Source of the DNA: Salvelinus alpinus
Lineage: Eukaryota > Chordata > Actinopteri > Salmoniformes > Salmonidae
Assembly (NCBI RefSeq): GCF_045679555.1
Contig: NC_092093.1
Location: 65,421,575-65,485,574, forward strand
Direction: 5' to 3'
Length of the DNA: 64,000 nt
The notes beneath the pieces were generated by a model. It saw only the letters and a program-made list of their open reading frames with translations, did not search any database and was not told where the DNA came from. Below are positions 12,830 through 28,900 of this stretch, piece by piece (positions within the stretch are counted from its first letter, which is position 1; every line of letters starts with the position of its first letter). The position numbers and the translations under genes were made by a program.

Positions 12830-13018
12830 AATTTCAATTTAAGGGCTTTATTGGAGTGGAAAACATATGTTTTCATTGCCAAAGCAAGTGCAATAGATTA
12901 TAAACAAAAGTTAAATAAACAATAAAAAATTAACAGTAAACATTGCACTCAAAAAAGTTCCAAAAGAATAAAAACATTTCAAATGTCATATTATGTCTAT
13001 ATACAGTGTTGTAATGAT
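12830..13018. repeat. Dispersed repeat, probably LINE-derived end
   Basis: Begins after a short TC run with caattcaatttcaatttaag and gggctttattggagtgg, then A-rich sequence ending tatacagtgttgtaatgatg. The pattern resembles the A-rich terminal region of salmonid LINE copies. It is non-coding, and the assignment is tentative. Confidence 0.45.
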
Positions 13019-13239
13019 GTGCCAAGAGTGTGCAAAGCTGTCATCATGGCAAAGGGTGGCTACTTTGAAGAATCTAAAATATATTTGGATTTGTTTAACA
13101 CTTATCTGGTTACTACATGATTCCATATGTTATTTCAGTGTTGATGTCTTCACTATTATTCTATAATGTAGAAAATAGTACAAATAAAGAAAAACCCTTG
13201 AATGAATAGGTGTGTCCAAACTTTTGACTGGTACTGTAC
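13019..13239 (+). mobile_element. Right-end fragment of a Tc1-like element
   Basis: Closely matches the right end of the element at 4274-5572: gccaagagtgtgcaaagctg, then aagggtggctactttgaaga, ending cttttgactggtactgta. Only the transposase C-terminal codons and the terminal repeat remain. Confidence 0.75.
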
Positions 13240-13244
13240 ATATA

Positions 13245-13725
13245 CACTACATGACCAAAAGTATGTGGACACCTGTTTGTGGAACATCTCATTCCAAAAT
13301 CATGGGCATTAATATGGAGTTGGTCCCCCCTTTGCTGCTATAACAGCCTCCACTCTTCTGTGAAGGCTTTCAACTAGATTTTGGAACGTTGCTACGGGGA
13401 CTTGCTTCCATTCAGCCACAAGAGCATTAGTGAGGTTGGGCACTGATGTTGGGTGATTAGGCCTGGTTCGCAGTCAGCGTTCCAATTCATCCCAAAGATG
13501 TTCGATGGAGTTGAGATCAGGGCTTTGTGCAGGCCAGTCAAGTTCTTCCACACCGATCTCGACAAACCATTTCTGTATGGACCTTGCTTTGTGCAAGGGG
13601 CCATTGTCATGCTGAAACAGGAAAGGGCCTTCCCCAAACTGTTGCCACAAAGTTGGAAGCACAGAATCATCTAGAATGTCATTGTATGCTGTAACATTAA
13701 AGATTTCCCTTCCCTGGAACATAAT
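13245..13725 (-). mobile_element. Partial Tc1-like element, transposase C-terminus
   Basis: The terminal repeat starts tacactacatgaccaaaag. On the minus strand 13474-13722 encodes a transposase C-terminal part with FLFQHDNGPLHKARSIQKWF and SPDLNSIEHLWDELE, i.e. the second D and the E of DD34E. The N-terminal half and the other terminal repeat are missing. Confidence 0.8.
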
Positions 13726-14533
13726 TGTACACTCACAAACTCAACCAAAAACGAGGGATGACGGGCTTACTTTGCCAACTTCCATTGCTTGGATAATCAT
13801 TTCGACCCATGACAAAGATGGCCGCGGGGATTCCCCCAAGGGCATAAGGTAAGTGGAGGAGGATGTGTCTTTTAATGAGTTTGAAACGCAGCCATTAGAG
13901 TATGCATATTCATGTAAAGGCTAGTAGCATAGCATCTATCTCCATTGAATACAGGCGGTTGACGTCAACAAATATAATCGAATATTCAAAACAAGATTTA
14001 CAATAATGAGATGTATTCACTCATTCAAAGAAAGGAAAGGCGGGAGCTAGACAGCTTGTGGACAACGACTCCCATTGTGAGGGCTAAGAGACGTACACTT
14101 TTATGAAGGTCTTACACTATTGTGGAGAGATGTACTGCTTGGATTCTTTACCTACGATAGGAATAAGCTGAAACATTTTTATGTAATTAATTTAATTATT
14201 CTTTTGGCCAAATTTCATATTCACAAATGTACATTTACAAACACAAAAACACATTTTCTTACCCAACAAAAAGAAATTGAACTGTATTTTAAGACCATTA
14301 AATACTCTACTAACCAAAAAGCTGTTAGAATTATAAGTGTATGTATGTCCCTTAAGGTCTTTGTGTAATGTAATACTGTACCATCTAGCTCAATTGTCCA
14401 TTGTATATAATCTATATATACTTGTGTTCCCTCGTGTACTCTCTGTATTGATTTGTTGTTTAAAAAAAAAAAGTTCTAAGAGACGTGTATCTCGTTACAG
14501 CTCAGTGACGCAACCTGCTTTTGCTTCCGGTTT
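13726..14533. other. spag6 upstream region, no gene seen
   Basis: AT-rich sequence with short meaningless open frames. It contains the region just upstream of the spag6 X-box. Confidence 0.5.
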
Positions 14534-14547
14534 GTTGCTACGGCAAC
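14534..14547 (+). promoter_or_regulatory. spag6: RFX X-box-like palindrome upstream of spag6
   Basis: GTTGCTACGGCAAC is an almost perfect inverted repeat matching the RFX X-box layout (GTNRCC, 0-3 nt, RGYAAC). It lies 147 bp upstream of the spag6 ATG. RFX and FOXJ1 factors drive motile-cilium genes through such sites, and spag6 is such a gene. The site is seen directly; its function is inferred from position and family knowledge. Confidence 0.65.
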
Positions 14548-14693
14548 AGTAACACGCTAACCCAAACTTGAGGCTGCGAGAGTTAGATGCTGCATCGCAC
14601 TGTTTACTGCTGCTTTTCAGGGAAAACTCACATATTTATTAGAAATTTATTAGAAAAGTGGAGTTCTTTAAAAAAATAAATCAAATTGTAATC

Positions 14694-18626
<3,933 letters not shown>

Positions 18627-19075
18627 GGGTCTTAGCCCAGCTTACTGGGGGTTATGGGCTCGCATACCTCTATTACTGATTTGACTATTTCACCCCCGAC
18701 CATGAATATGAGGACAGCAGACCTATATAAAACAATCTCTTATTATTGCAGTGATTATGTTGTCTGTCTTTGTCTCAATGGCCAGTACATTATCATATGG
18801 ACTGTATATGCATTGTCATAGCTGTGTAGGTCTGTGTTAGCATTTGTTAAGAGGAATGAGGAATTGCATCATTAACTTGCTCAACAGTGTAGTCTGTATG
18901 CCTAAACAAGTCACTTATTAGTATTGAACCATTGTATATGCAGCTAATATTCATAGGTTTATTTTATATTTATAGGATATATGATTGTTTCCACTAGAAA
19001 TGTAATGTTGTGTGCATTATTGCTTTTCATCCAGCATGCAGGTCTTTCAAAAAATAAAATAAACATTATAGTAAA
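18627..19075 (+). other. spag6: spag6 3' UTR with polyadenylation signals
   Basis: AT-rich sequence after the stop. Overlapping AATAAA/ATAAA motifs stand at about 19053-19063, with another AATAAA at about 19132. The used site is not known. Confidence 0.6.
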
Positions 19076-19629
19076 TGAAACGTAACAAGCCTAACACCAT
19101 AAATATTTTTAATTAAAACAGAACAGTGAAAATAAAGATATACTCAATTTTAGATACGAACTCTGCATTGTTATTTCCATATACAGTATTTCCTCCTTAA
19201 AATAATGTTTCCTAGGACTTCCTAGGACCTGTAGATGGATCGTCTTATAATGTCTTCCTAACGATTCCTTTGTTGCACCTCATCTTATAAACTAGTACTC
19301 AGTTGAATGTCAACAAATTAATTCTGATTAATAAGATTAATTTTTTTATCATACAGACAGAATGTCGTTGACAGCTGCCTTTGCGGTTGTTGTAGGCTAC
19401 CGCACAGACCCATACAAGTTGTAACCAGCTCTCTGCTGCTCCCTGGCGGCCGCATTCTCCTTCCGTCTCACATTTCATTTTCCCAACAGTTGTGCAGCAC
19501 ATGGCGACTGTTTGTTTACTGTCCGTGACATGGGTTAACTCCAGATTGCGCTGACGGTAAAAATATGGTTGGTGTATGTGCGAGTCTTTCTAACCACTAC
19601 TGGGCTACATGATGTGCAGAATGATTTGG
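19076..19629. other. Intergenic, no gene seen
   Basis: AT-rich spacer with a short GC-rich patch at about 19430-19460. No supportable gene. Confidence 0.5.
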
Positions 19630-19829
19630 GGTGGCAGGTAGCCTAGTGGTTAGAGCTTTGGACTAGTAAGCGAAAAGGTTGCGAGATCGAATCCCCGAGG
19701 TGACAAGGTTAAAATCTGTTCTACCCCTGAACAAGGCAGTTAACCTACTTTTCCCATGCCGTCATTGAAAATAAGAATTTGTTCTTAACTGACTTGCCTA
19801 GTTAAATAAAGTTAACATAAAAAAAATAG
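19630..19829 (+). mobile_element. HpaI-type salmonid SINE
   Basis: The tRNA-derived head has an A box (tagcctagtggttagagc) and B box (ggttgcgagatcgaatcccc). The body ends aagaatttgttcttaactga, then cttgcctagttaaataaa and an A-rich tail. This is the classic salmonid SINE plan and one of the best clues to the host group. Confidence 0.88.
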
Positions 19830-20650
19830 TCTGCTATTGACATATATGGGCGAGTAGCCTTATTACAGGACCACCAGAATATTTTGTATAAAAATAAACA
19901 TGGGTATAGAATATAATGAAAAGAGTTGCTGTTGGGTTGGGTAAGATGTCAATTTGGATTGAATTGAAATGGCCCGTCGAATCAATGGTTTAGAATCCAA
20001 GGTTCACTGCAGCCTCTCAGACTAGAGAGAGGAGAAAACTCAATGCGAGTTCTCTGGAGCACAATTCAGAATGAATAAAGTCTGTCGAAATGTACATTTA
20101 AATGTGTTATTGCTTTTTTGTTTCAGTAAATCGTTTAATGAATTAATAATAGACTTCTTATACCGGCTAATTGTTAGGATAAATAGGAACATTTTCCTTA
20201 ACATAATGGTTGCATTTTTAAAGCCCATAAACGGGAGAGAAAAAAGTTAAGCAAAAAGAACCAAAGCCCTCACACACTCTGAATAAATCATATAAACTAC
20301 GTTAGACTACAAATCTTCTGACGATACAATGCTCTCATGTAATTGATCTTCTTTTTTAGACTGAAATGCGGTCTGCTAATTCAGACCTAGGTTGTCTGCT
20401 ACTTTAGAAATCTAACTTTAATTTAAGATACAAAAACATGTTTTCGTTTTATGATTTTCAAGGGGGGTTGGAACGTTCATCCATATGGACGGACAATTTG
20501 TTTATACATTTCTTGCAACATTCGATAGGGCGTGTGAGTAATATATTTATTTTATTGGGTAATCTATTAATTTCCGGTCATCTTAATTAACATTTCAGAT
20601 AAACAAAGAAGGATTTAATGTTCACACGAGAAGCACTTTTAATTTCAAGC
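19830..20650. other. Intergenic, no gene seen
   Basis: AT-rich DNA with no recognisable coding or repeat unit. Confidence 0.5.
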
Positions 20651-20786
<136 letters not shown>

Positions 20787-21867
20787 CACCTGGACAGGCG
20801 TGAATCCCCACAGTGTGTGTGATAATCACCCTCACTTTGTCATTATTCTTAACAAAATCAGGAAGGCCTATATTATTCAGGCCTATTAGCCTCACCAGGG
20901 TTAAAGGCTGCAAGAAGATATGCTTAAGGCTGTAAAGTGTCTTCAGAAAATATTCACACCCTATAACTTTATCCACATTTTGTTTTGTTGCAGCCTGAAT
21001 TTAAAATTATTACATTTAGATTTTGTGTCACTGATCTACACACAATACCCCATCATGTCAAAGTGGAATTTTGTCTGTATAACATTTTTGAAATTAATAA
21101 AAATGAAAATCTGAAATGTCTTGAGTCAATAAGTATTCAACCCCTTTGTTATGGCAAGTCTATATAAGTTCAGGAGTAAAAATGTGCTTAACAAGTCACA
21201 TAATAATTTGCATGGAATCATTCTGTGTTCAATAATAGTGTTTAACATAATTTTTGAATGACTACCTCATCTCTGTACCTCACACATATATCTGTAAGAT
21301 CCCTCAATTGAGCACAGATTCAAGTACAGATTTAACCAAAAGGACCAGGGAGGTTTTTCAATGCCTCATCCCCAAAAATTGGTAGAATCTTTAAAAAATA
21401 TATATATATAAAAATAAGCAGATGCTGAAAATCCCTTTGAGCATGGTGAAATTATTAATTAGGCTTTGGATGGTGTATCAATACACCCAGTCACTACAAA
21501 GATACAGGCATCCTTCCTAACTCAGTTGCCTTAGAGGAAGGAAACTGCTCAGGGATTTCACCATGAGGCCAACAGGGATTTTAAAACAGTTACAGAGTTT
21601 AATGGTTGCAATATGAGAAAACTGAGGATGGATCAACAACATTGTAGTTACCCCACAATACTAACCTAAATGACAGAGTGAAAAGAAGGACGCCTGTACA
21701 GAATATAAATATTCCAAAACATGCATCCTGTTTGCAACAAGGCACTTAAGAAATACTGCAAAACAATATTGCAAAGAAATTTACTTTTTGTCCTGAATAC
21801 AAAGAGTTATGTTTGGGGCAAATCCAATGCAACACATCACTGAGTACCACTCTTCATATATATATAC

Positions 21868-21970
21868 ATTTTAGTGTACCTATGATAAAAATTACAGACC
21901 TCTACATGCTTTGTAAGTAGGAAAACCTGCAAAATCGGCAGTGTATCAAATACTTGTTCTCCCCACTGTA
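21868..21970 (-). mobile_element. Solo terminal repeat of a Tc1 element
   Basis: From gtgtacctatgataaaaatt to ttctccccactgta this segment is nearly identical to the right terminal repeat of the Tc1 element at 45864-47450. It has no partner end nearby and abuts the tail of the minus-strand SINE that follows. Confidence 0.85.
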
Positions 21971-22460
21971 TATACATTTTTTTTATTTTTATTTTTTTTA
22001 AATTTTATCCCATTTTCTCCCCCCTTTTTGTGGTATCCAATCGCTAGTAATTACTATCTTGTCTCATCACTACAACTCCCGTATGGGCTCGGGAAAGACG
22101 AAGGTCGAAAGCCATGCGTCCTCCGAAGCACAACCCAACCAAGCCGCAATGCTTCTTAACACAGCGCGCCTCCAACCCGGAAGCCAGCCGCACCAATGTG
22201 TCGGAGGAAACACCGTGTACCTGGCCCCCTTGGTTAGCGCGCACTGCGCCCAGCCCGCCACAGGAGTCGCTGGAGCGCGATGAGACAAGGATATCCCTAC
22301 CGGCCAAACCCGGACGACGCTAGCCCAATTGTGCGTCGCCCCACGGACCTCCCGGTCGCGGCCGGCTGCGACAGAGCCTGGGCGCGAACCCAGAGACTCT
22401 GGTGGCGCAGTTATCACTGCGATGCAGTGCCCTAGACCACTGCGCCACCCGGGAGGCCCT
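21971..22460 (-). mobile_element. Large tRNA-derived salmonid SINE, minus strand
   Basis: On the minus strand the head starts gcctcccgggtggcgcagtg (A box) and has gggttcgcgcccagg (B box). A GC-rich body follows, ending in an A/T-rich tail at about 21975-22000. The 12-bp sequence cactcttcatat flanks the composite on both sides (21848-21859 and 22461-22472) and is a likely target-site duplication. Confidence 0.8.
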
Positions 22461-22617
22461 CACTCTTCATATTTTCAAGCACGGTAGTGGCTGCATCATG
22501 TTATGGGTATGCTTGTCATTGGCAAGGACTAGGGAGTTTTTTAGGATAGAAAGAAAAGGAATAGCGCTAAGCACAGGCAAAATCCTAGAGGAAAACCTGG
22601 TTCAGTCTTCTTTCCAA

Positions 22618-22682
22618 CAGATGCAGTTGTAAATGAGAACTTGTTCTCAACTGGCCTTCCTGGTTAAATAAAGGTGAAAAAA
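22618..22682 (+). mobile_element. 3' fragment of an HpaI/SmaI-type SINE
   Basis: tgtaaatgagaacttgttct, then ctggttaaataaaggtg and an A run: the terminal part of a salmonid SINE without its head. Confidence 0.75.
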
Positions 22683-22999
22683 ACAGGCACTAGGAGATGA
22701 ATTCACCTTTCAGCAGGACAATAACCTAAAACACAAGGCCAAATCTACACTGGAGTTGCTTACCAAGACAACATTGAATGTTTCTGAGTGGCCAAGATGC
22801 AGGCAAGACTTGAACATGTCTTTCTAGCAATAAACAACAACCAACTTGCTAGAGCTTAAATAATTTTTTTAAGAATAGTGGGCAAATATTGTACAATCCA
22901 GGTGTGCAAAGCTCTTAGAGACTTACTCAAAAAGACTCACAGCTGTAATTCTGCCAAATCTGTTTCTAACATGTATTGTCTCAGGAGAGTGAATACATT

Positions 23000-23442
23000 A
23001 TTGTTTTGTAATTTTACCACTTTTTCTCCCCAATTGGTAGTTATAGTCTTGTCCCATCCCTGCAACTCCCCTACGGACTCAGGAGAGGTGAAGGTTGAGA
23101 ACCATGCATCCCCTGAAACACGACCCTATCAAGCCGCACTGCTTCTTGACATAATGCTCGCTTAACTCGGAAGCCAGCCACACCAATGCGTCGGAGGAAA
23201 CAACGTCCAGCTGGTGACCGAAGTCAGCTTGCAGGCGCCCGCCCCGCCACAAGGACTCGTTAGAGCGCGATGGGATAAGGAAATCCCTGCCGGCCAAACC
23301 CTTCCCTAACCCGGGCAACACTGGGCCTATTGTGCGCTGCCTCATGGGTCTCCCGGTCGACAGCCTGGGATCATACCCAGGTCTGTAGTGTCACCTCAAG
23401 CATTGCAATGCAGTGCCTTAGACCACTGTGCCACTCTGGAGG
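23000..23442 (-). mobile_element. Second copy of the large tRNA-derived SINE, minus strand
   Basis: It is clearly homologous to 21971-22460 but more diverged. The head lies at about 23380-23442 (cagtgccttagaccactgtg on the + strand) and the tail at about 23005-23030. Flanking aggagagtgaata (left, about 22984) and aggagggtgaata (right, about 23436) look like a target-site duplication with one mismatch. Confidence 0.8.
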
Positions 23443-23639
23443 CCAGGAGGGTGAATACTGATCTAATCAAGATATATTAGAGTTTTATCTTTCTTACATT
23501 CTTACAAGTATTTGTGTAGATCATTGACCAAAAGCGACAATTAAATACATTTGAATCCCGCTTTGTTACACAACAAAATATGTAAAAGGTCAAAGAATGT
23601 GAATACTTTCTGAAGGCAATACAGATTCTGGCCTGTGCA

Positions 23640-24388
23640 TAAGGATGCACCATGTTACTGTAAAATTACTGTAACTCAACAAGCACAATCCACCATGCAA
23701 CATAGCTAGAGTACATGAGGACAACTACTGGCTTTTACAATCCTATTACACAGTGTTTTGCATGGTGCATGAAGGGACCTATTTTTGACAGTGAACACAT
23801 ATCCTGTAACTTAGTAAGCCAATATCGTTCATAGATTTATTAATACCATAATGACGCGAACAACCCTGCTGACCAGATGTGGCAAGCACATGAAGGCCTG
23901 TCTTTAAGGCTGTGTAGTGGCAGGTATTGACTTGCAATGACTGCAGGGCAATGTAGTCTAATTATGACTACAGATGATTGTGTGAAGGTTGACTGACAGT
24001 GGCAGGAATGCTAATTATAAAAGTGTTTGTGCGTGTGTGTGTGTGCGTGTGTGCACGTGCGCAATCTCTGCAATCTGCTCCCGGTTAAGAGAATTGTAAA
24101 TTATCGTACAAAGGGATGCTTTCTCTCTTCCTTAGTGAAATCGTTTTGTTTCAGTCTTTCATACATTTTCTCACACCAGTGTGTATTCTGTTTTTCACAC
24201 CGCATACAGTGGGTTCAGGGTTGCAGCTGTTACCTGTTCTAATTTCTTATTAACGTGAAAACACGCCCACCTATAACTTTTATCTACAGCCTCTTCAGTC
24301 CTTCATCTCCATCTCGCTACATCTCTTTTACTGCAGCCAGTCCGCCCGATCTGACGCAGATCCACCAACGAACGCAGACAAATGGAAA
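23640..24388. other. pkd1l1 upstream region
   Basis: Non-coding sequence with a (GT)n run at about 24030-24055. It must hold the promoter if the start at 24389 is right. No clear TATA box or strong X-box was found. Confidence 0.4.
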
Positions 24389-25911
24389 ATGCATTTCTTA
24401 TGCACACAAACGTTTATCGTTTGCATTTACGCGTTTGTTGTCAACGGAGCTACTGAAACCATTTCAGGAAAAGGTAGGCATTTTTAAACGCTTTTACAAT
24501 CAGGCCTAAGGCAATACAAACAGCCCAACTGTCGTCTATACAATTAATGCAAACGACAGGCCACTACACGGAAAACAAGTGATTCATTCACCTAGAATAT
24601 TTTGCAATAAAACCCCTGGTGTTTTTCTAAACAATTTTTGTCAAAGAATGACCATTTGTGTAGTTGTTACAGGCCTAAGTGTTTTGAATTGCATTCATTT
24701 ATGTAAGTCATTTTCATATAATTGACTAGCCTACACAACCACTTAAAGTAAACCAATTTGATCAAATAAACAATCTTACCTTTTGTGTCTTGCCTGTTAT
24801 TCTGTAACACAGTGTTGCAGTGGTTTGTGGGGTGTTATAACAACAGTTCTGCTGGACCAGCCAGTGGTCTGTCTAAAGCCCCGGATTGTCGAGGACTCCA
24901 CCCCATCACCTGCTCACAGGGCTGTCTGGATGGCGGGTAAGAGAGGGAGTTATTGTACTTTTATATCACCACAGAAAAGAAAGCTTATTTAAAAAAAGAT
25001 ATATTCACAAACTGTATAATGTTTGATAGAAACATAACAAATGAAAACCACCTGTTGTGATGCACTTGACATGCATCCTTGATGTGGAGACATAGAATCA
25101 GCCCCTTTCTACCAATGCTGTGGAAGATGTTTTTGAGTTACATTTTCACTAAGCAGGCATGGTGTCCTGTATGAAGGGAAGACAAATAATCTGTAAGGCA
25201 TGTCTACACATTCCTAAACCACAGACTTTCTTCAGATAGAGAGAGGGAGACAGAGAGAGGGAGATAGAGAGAACGAGGGAGAGTGAGAGAGATAGATAGA
25301 TTTAAAAGTAATCAGACAACTAAACCTGTAATGAAGATGATTCGATTTTTACCTGTATGTTGCAGGTACGATGTGGCAGCGTTGTCGGGGGAGACGTGTT
25401 ACTGTGGTCATTATGGGATGGAGGGGCTGGTGGCCAGGGAGTGTCCAGACATCTCTACTAAATGGGAGTCAGACACTGTCCCACAAAACAACTCTACAGG
25501 GTGGTGAGATATATTTTATGCAGTTTTGATTGTCAGAGCCCTAGTGAGTAAGATTTATATTACATGATGTCAATTAAACTTGAAATTGGAAACTTGAATA
25601 TACCGAGGAGAAGTTTAGATTCATTGTCTCCTATTTTTACATACAAAACTATTGACTAGACCGCTGGGTACTGTATGTTAATTCAAACATCTCTGATACC
25701 TACTGTATGTATACCCTATCTGTCTGCAGGTGTTGTGACTCTGTCTGTCTGCCGTGTGGAGATGGGAAGGACATGTTGGCTGTATACAGAACACTGGGGC
25801 CTTACGTCCGGAATGTCAGCCTGGCAGTACTGACTGACACAGTGCATTCTGGGATGCCTTTCCTCTTGGAGGTTTCTGGATACCTGGCGGCTCCTCCCAC
25901 TCAGCCAACAG
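24389..25911 (+). CDS. pkd1l1: pkd1l1 exons 1-4: signal peptide and WSC domain
   Basis: Exons: 24389-24473, 24813-24936, 25366-25503 and 25730-25911. Exon 1 encodes [18 protein letters not shown] plus [10 protein letters not shown], a short hydrophobic signal peptide. I chose this ATG because the frame from 24382 stops before the splice site, whereas this frame joins exon 2 in phase 1. Exons 2-4 form a WSC domain: [10 protein letters not shown], then [28 protein letters not shown] and [19 protein letters not shown]. Its cysteines match the WSC pattern (GCY, C..GC, CYCG, C...C). WSC domains are putative carbohydrate-binding modules. Confidence 0.8.
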
Positions 25912-28900
25912 GTTAGTTAAACTTTTTATCAATCCACTATTTACCTGGTTTTATAGAAGTTACAGTGTAAAATGGTAATTACATATGAATAACCTCATCA
26001 TTGACTGATTAGTTGATGTGTTGTTTGTTGGTTATAATTGGACCGTTGTGTGGTTGTCAGGGATATATGGCCTGGAAGGAGAGAACCTATCGTCTGTGGA
26101 TGTTCAATTCAGTGGGAAGGGCCACAAAGGTCAAAGTTCACACAGCGTCATCATCCAGGACGATGGCTTCTTCACCTTCTCCTCTGATTGGATGCTGGAA
26201 AACCCTGGAACATACCAAATTAGTATGTCAAAAACAAATAGATGTTTTATTTTTTATTAATGGGAATAAGATCTCACATTCTCCCCTCTCCCTCTCTCTC
26301 TAGAGATCTCAGTCTCCAACCTCCTCTCCCAGCTCTTCTCCTCCCTCTATCTCTCCGTCTTGCATCCCTCTCCAGAGGGGTTGGAGGTCAGCCTGGTCCA
26401 GGGGCAAGGGGGTACCCCCTCCTGCCTGCCCTACCCAGCCCAGGACACCCTATCCCGGGCTCTGGAGAAGGCCTACCTGGGTGATACCCTCACCCTCCAG
26501 GCATATGTAGGAGCTGGAATCAGGGTGCAGTTCCACTGGAGATTCATCAGTGATGATGAAAAGGAAGAGGAAGAGGAGGGAAAGAGGAGGGATATAAAGA
26601 TAGACTGCCTTCCTGATTCTGATTGTCTGAGCAGCACTGTGGTGAGAGGTTTACACCACATCTGACTTGGGCTTTTCTAGGGGTCAACTTTTCGTTCACT
26701 GTTATGATATCATGACAATTGGACTCTATTCCATATTTTCAGAGCCAACTGTTTAAAACTGAGGGGATTCACACTGTCAAGGTCAATGCTTCCAATAAAT
26801 ATGGCTGGACTGAGAAAACCATCCATATTGTGAGTAGTCTGCCACTATGTTACTTTCAGTCAAGCACTAATTTATAAACAGTCTGTTAACATTTTACAGG
26901 TGGATTGAGTAACACATTCAGTTTGATAGCTCTACCTGATTTCTTAAGACTTCACTTGTAATAGGGGTGCTCTTTCTCTGTGTACAGGCGGTGGTGAGGC
27001 GTGTTGTGTGTGATTTGACTCTGGAGAGTCGGTCTGGGTACCATCTGGCTGCTGGTCAGAACATTTCTGTGGACCTGCAGCTCTACACCACGCAGAGACA
27101 GAGCCTACTGCTCAACCTCACACTGACCTACCAGGGAAAACACAGCGTCAACCAAGACCATGTCCACAACCTCAACCAAACCTTCAATCATGACGATGCT
27201 GACCATGAAAACAATCAAAACCATGACCAAACAGAAGATCACAACCTCAACCAAACCTTCAATCATGACGATGCTGACCATGAAAACAATCAAAACCATG
27301 ACCAAACAGAAGATCACAACCTTAATCAAAACCAAACCTACAGTCATGAACTTGACCACTTCTACAACTTTACCCTAGCGCTTGAACTCAACCACAACCA
27401 AACCCATGGTCATGACAATGACGATCACACCGTGTCCCTCCAATTCACCCACACCCTCTCCCTGTCCTCTAAACCCCAGCCCTCCAGCCCCCTGCACCTC
27501 CGCTCTTCCTATGGCCAGACCAGCTGCCACCTCCAGTTCCGCCTGCACTACCCCCTCCCCTCCACCGTGGGACAGTATACCCTCTCAGCCACAGTCTTCT
27601 CCCTCTCTGATCCTGCTGTGCCGCTACTCTCCGCCTGTCTCCCTTGCCCCCTGGTGGTGTACGACCGCATTCGCCGGCTCTGGCCGGCTGGAACGTGGAG
27701 CGCTGTGGTTCAGTCACGGTCAGAACTCAACCTCACGGTCACCAGCCAGGCTGACCGCATGGGTTCTAAGATGCTTTGGACAGTTGCTAGGGGCAACACC
27801 ACTGTGTTCAACAGGATCACGGAGGCCTGGACCGTGACCATGACATTCTCGATCGCAGGGACCTATCTGGTCACGGTCAAAGCCTTCAACCCAATCAGCT
27901 GGGTTGGCTTCCACACACACTTCCTGGTCCAAGATCCAGTTGGAGAATTTTTGTTGAATGTTCCAAGAGTGGTCACGGTCGACTGTCCGACCGCAGCGTT
28001 GTTCACCATCACAACAGGGTTAAACATGTCTGTGGTGGTGTTAACGAACACATCCGTGCTGTATCAGAACAACAGCTACACAGCATGGGAGGAGGTGACC
28101 GTGGGTTTGTTGTTTGACTGTACTGGGACCACTGAGGTTGAGGTCAGAGCTGAGAACAGGTCCGTGAACGTGTGTGTTCAGCTGGTCAGAAAGTGGTTAC
28201 ACACGGTCACCATGGATATAACTCTACCACCGGTCACTGGGCCGAGCCTAGCCCTCAGTACCAAGGTAAATGGTAAGGAAAAATGTCATTCTCAAGTACT
28301 TTACTCTGATTCACCATAATATGTCTATGTTTGTGTGAATGTTTAAAGCTTTTCAACTGTTTTAAGATGGTGTGCCTGAACAGAAGGACACTGTCAAGAC
28401 TTGGGCAGAGTAACATTAGACACTGCCAAGACTGGGGCAGAGTAACATTAGGAACTGCCAAGACTGGGGCAGAGTAACATTAGAAACTGCCAAGACTGGG
28501 ACAGAGTAACATTAGAAACTGCTAAGACTGGGACAGAGTAACATTAGAAACTGCTAAGACTGGGGCAGAGTAACATTAGAAACTGCCAAGACTTGGGCAG
28601 AGTAACATTAGAAACTGCCAAGACTGGGGCAGAGTAACATTAGGAACTGCCAAGACTGGGGCAGAGTAACATTAGAAACTGCCAAGACTGGGACAGAGTA
28701 ACATTAGAAACTGCTAAGACTGGGGCAGAGTAACATTAGAAACTGCCAAGACTGGGGCAGAGTAACATTAGAAACTGCTAAGACTGGGGCAGAGTAACAT
28801 TAGAAACTGCCAAGACTGGGGCAGAGTAACATTGAAAAGTTCCTTACCTGGCTTTCCCCCTCCAATAATTCCTGCATTCTTGATTGCTGTCCAACTAAAC

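Larger units (their letters stand above)
20925..23622. mobile_element. Old Tc1-like element split by SINE insertions
   Basis: Terminal repeat-like ends are tcttcagaaaatattcacac at the left and gtgaatactttctgaaggca at the right, an inverted pair. The interior (for example 21290-21860, 22480-22620 and 22685-23000) is non-coding and strongly degenerate, with a GSGCIMLWVC-like relic of transposase near 22486. It is broken by SINEs at 21960-22460, 22618-22682 and 23000-23440. Confidence 0.7.

Noticed and set aside
19630-19720. Possible tRNA gene
   Set aside because: A and B boxes are present but the sequence lacks a full cloverleaf and continues into a SINE body and tail; it is a SINE head. The same holds for 34573 and the heads at about 22400 and 23400.
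24219-24234. X-box candidate upstream of pkd1l1 (ggttgcagctgttacc)
   Set aside because: The second half is in the wrong orientation for an RFX palindrome; the match is too weak to claim.
28266-28272. Exon 8 donor at 28266 (AAG|gtaaat)
   Set aside because: It leaves phase 0, and exon 9 needs one leading base; the donor at 28273 restores the frame.
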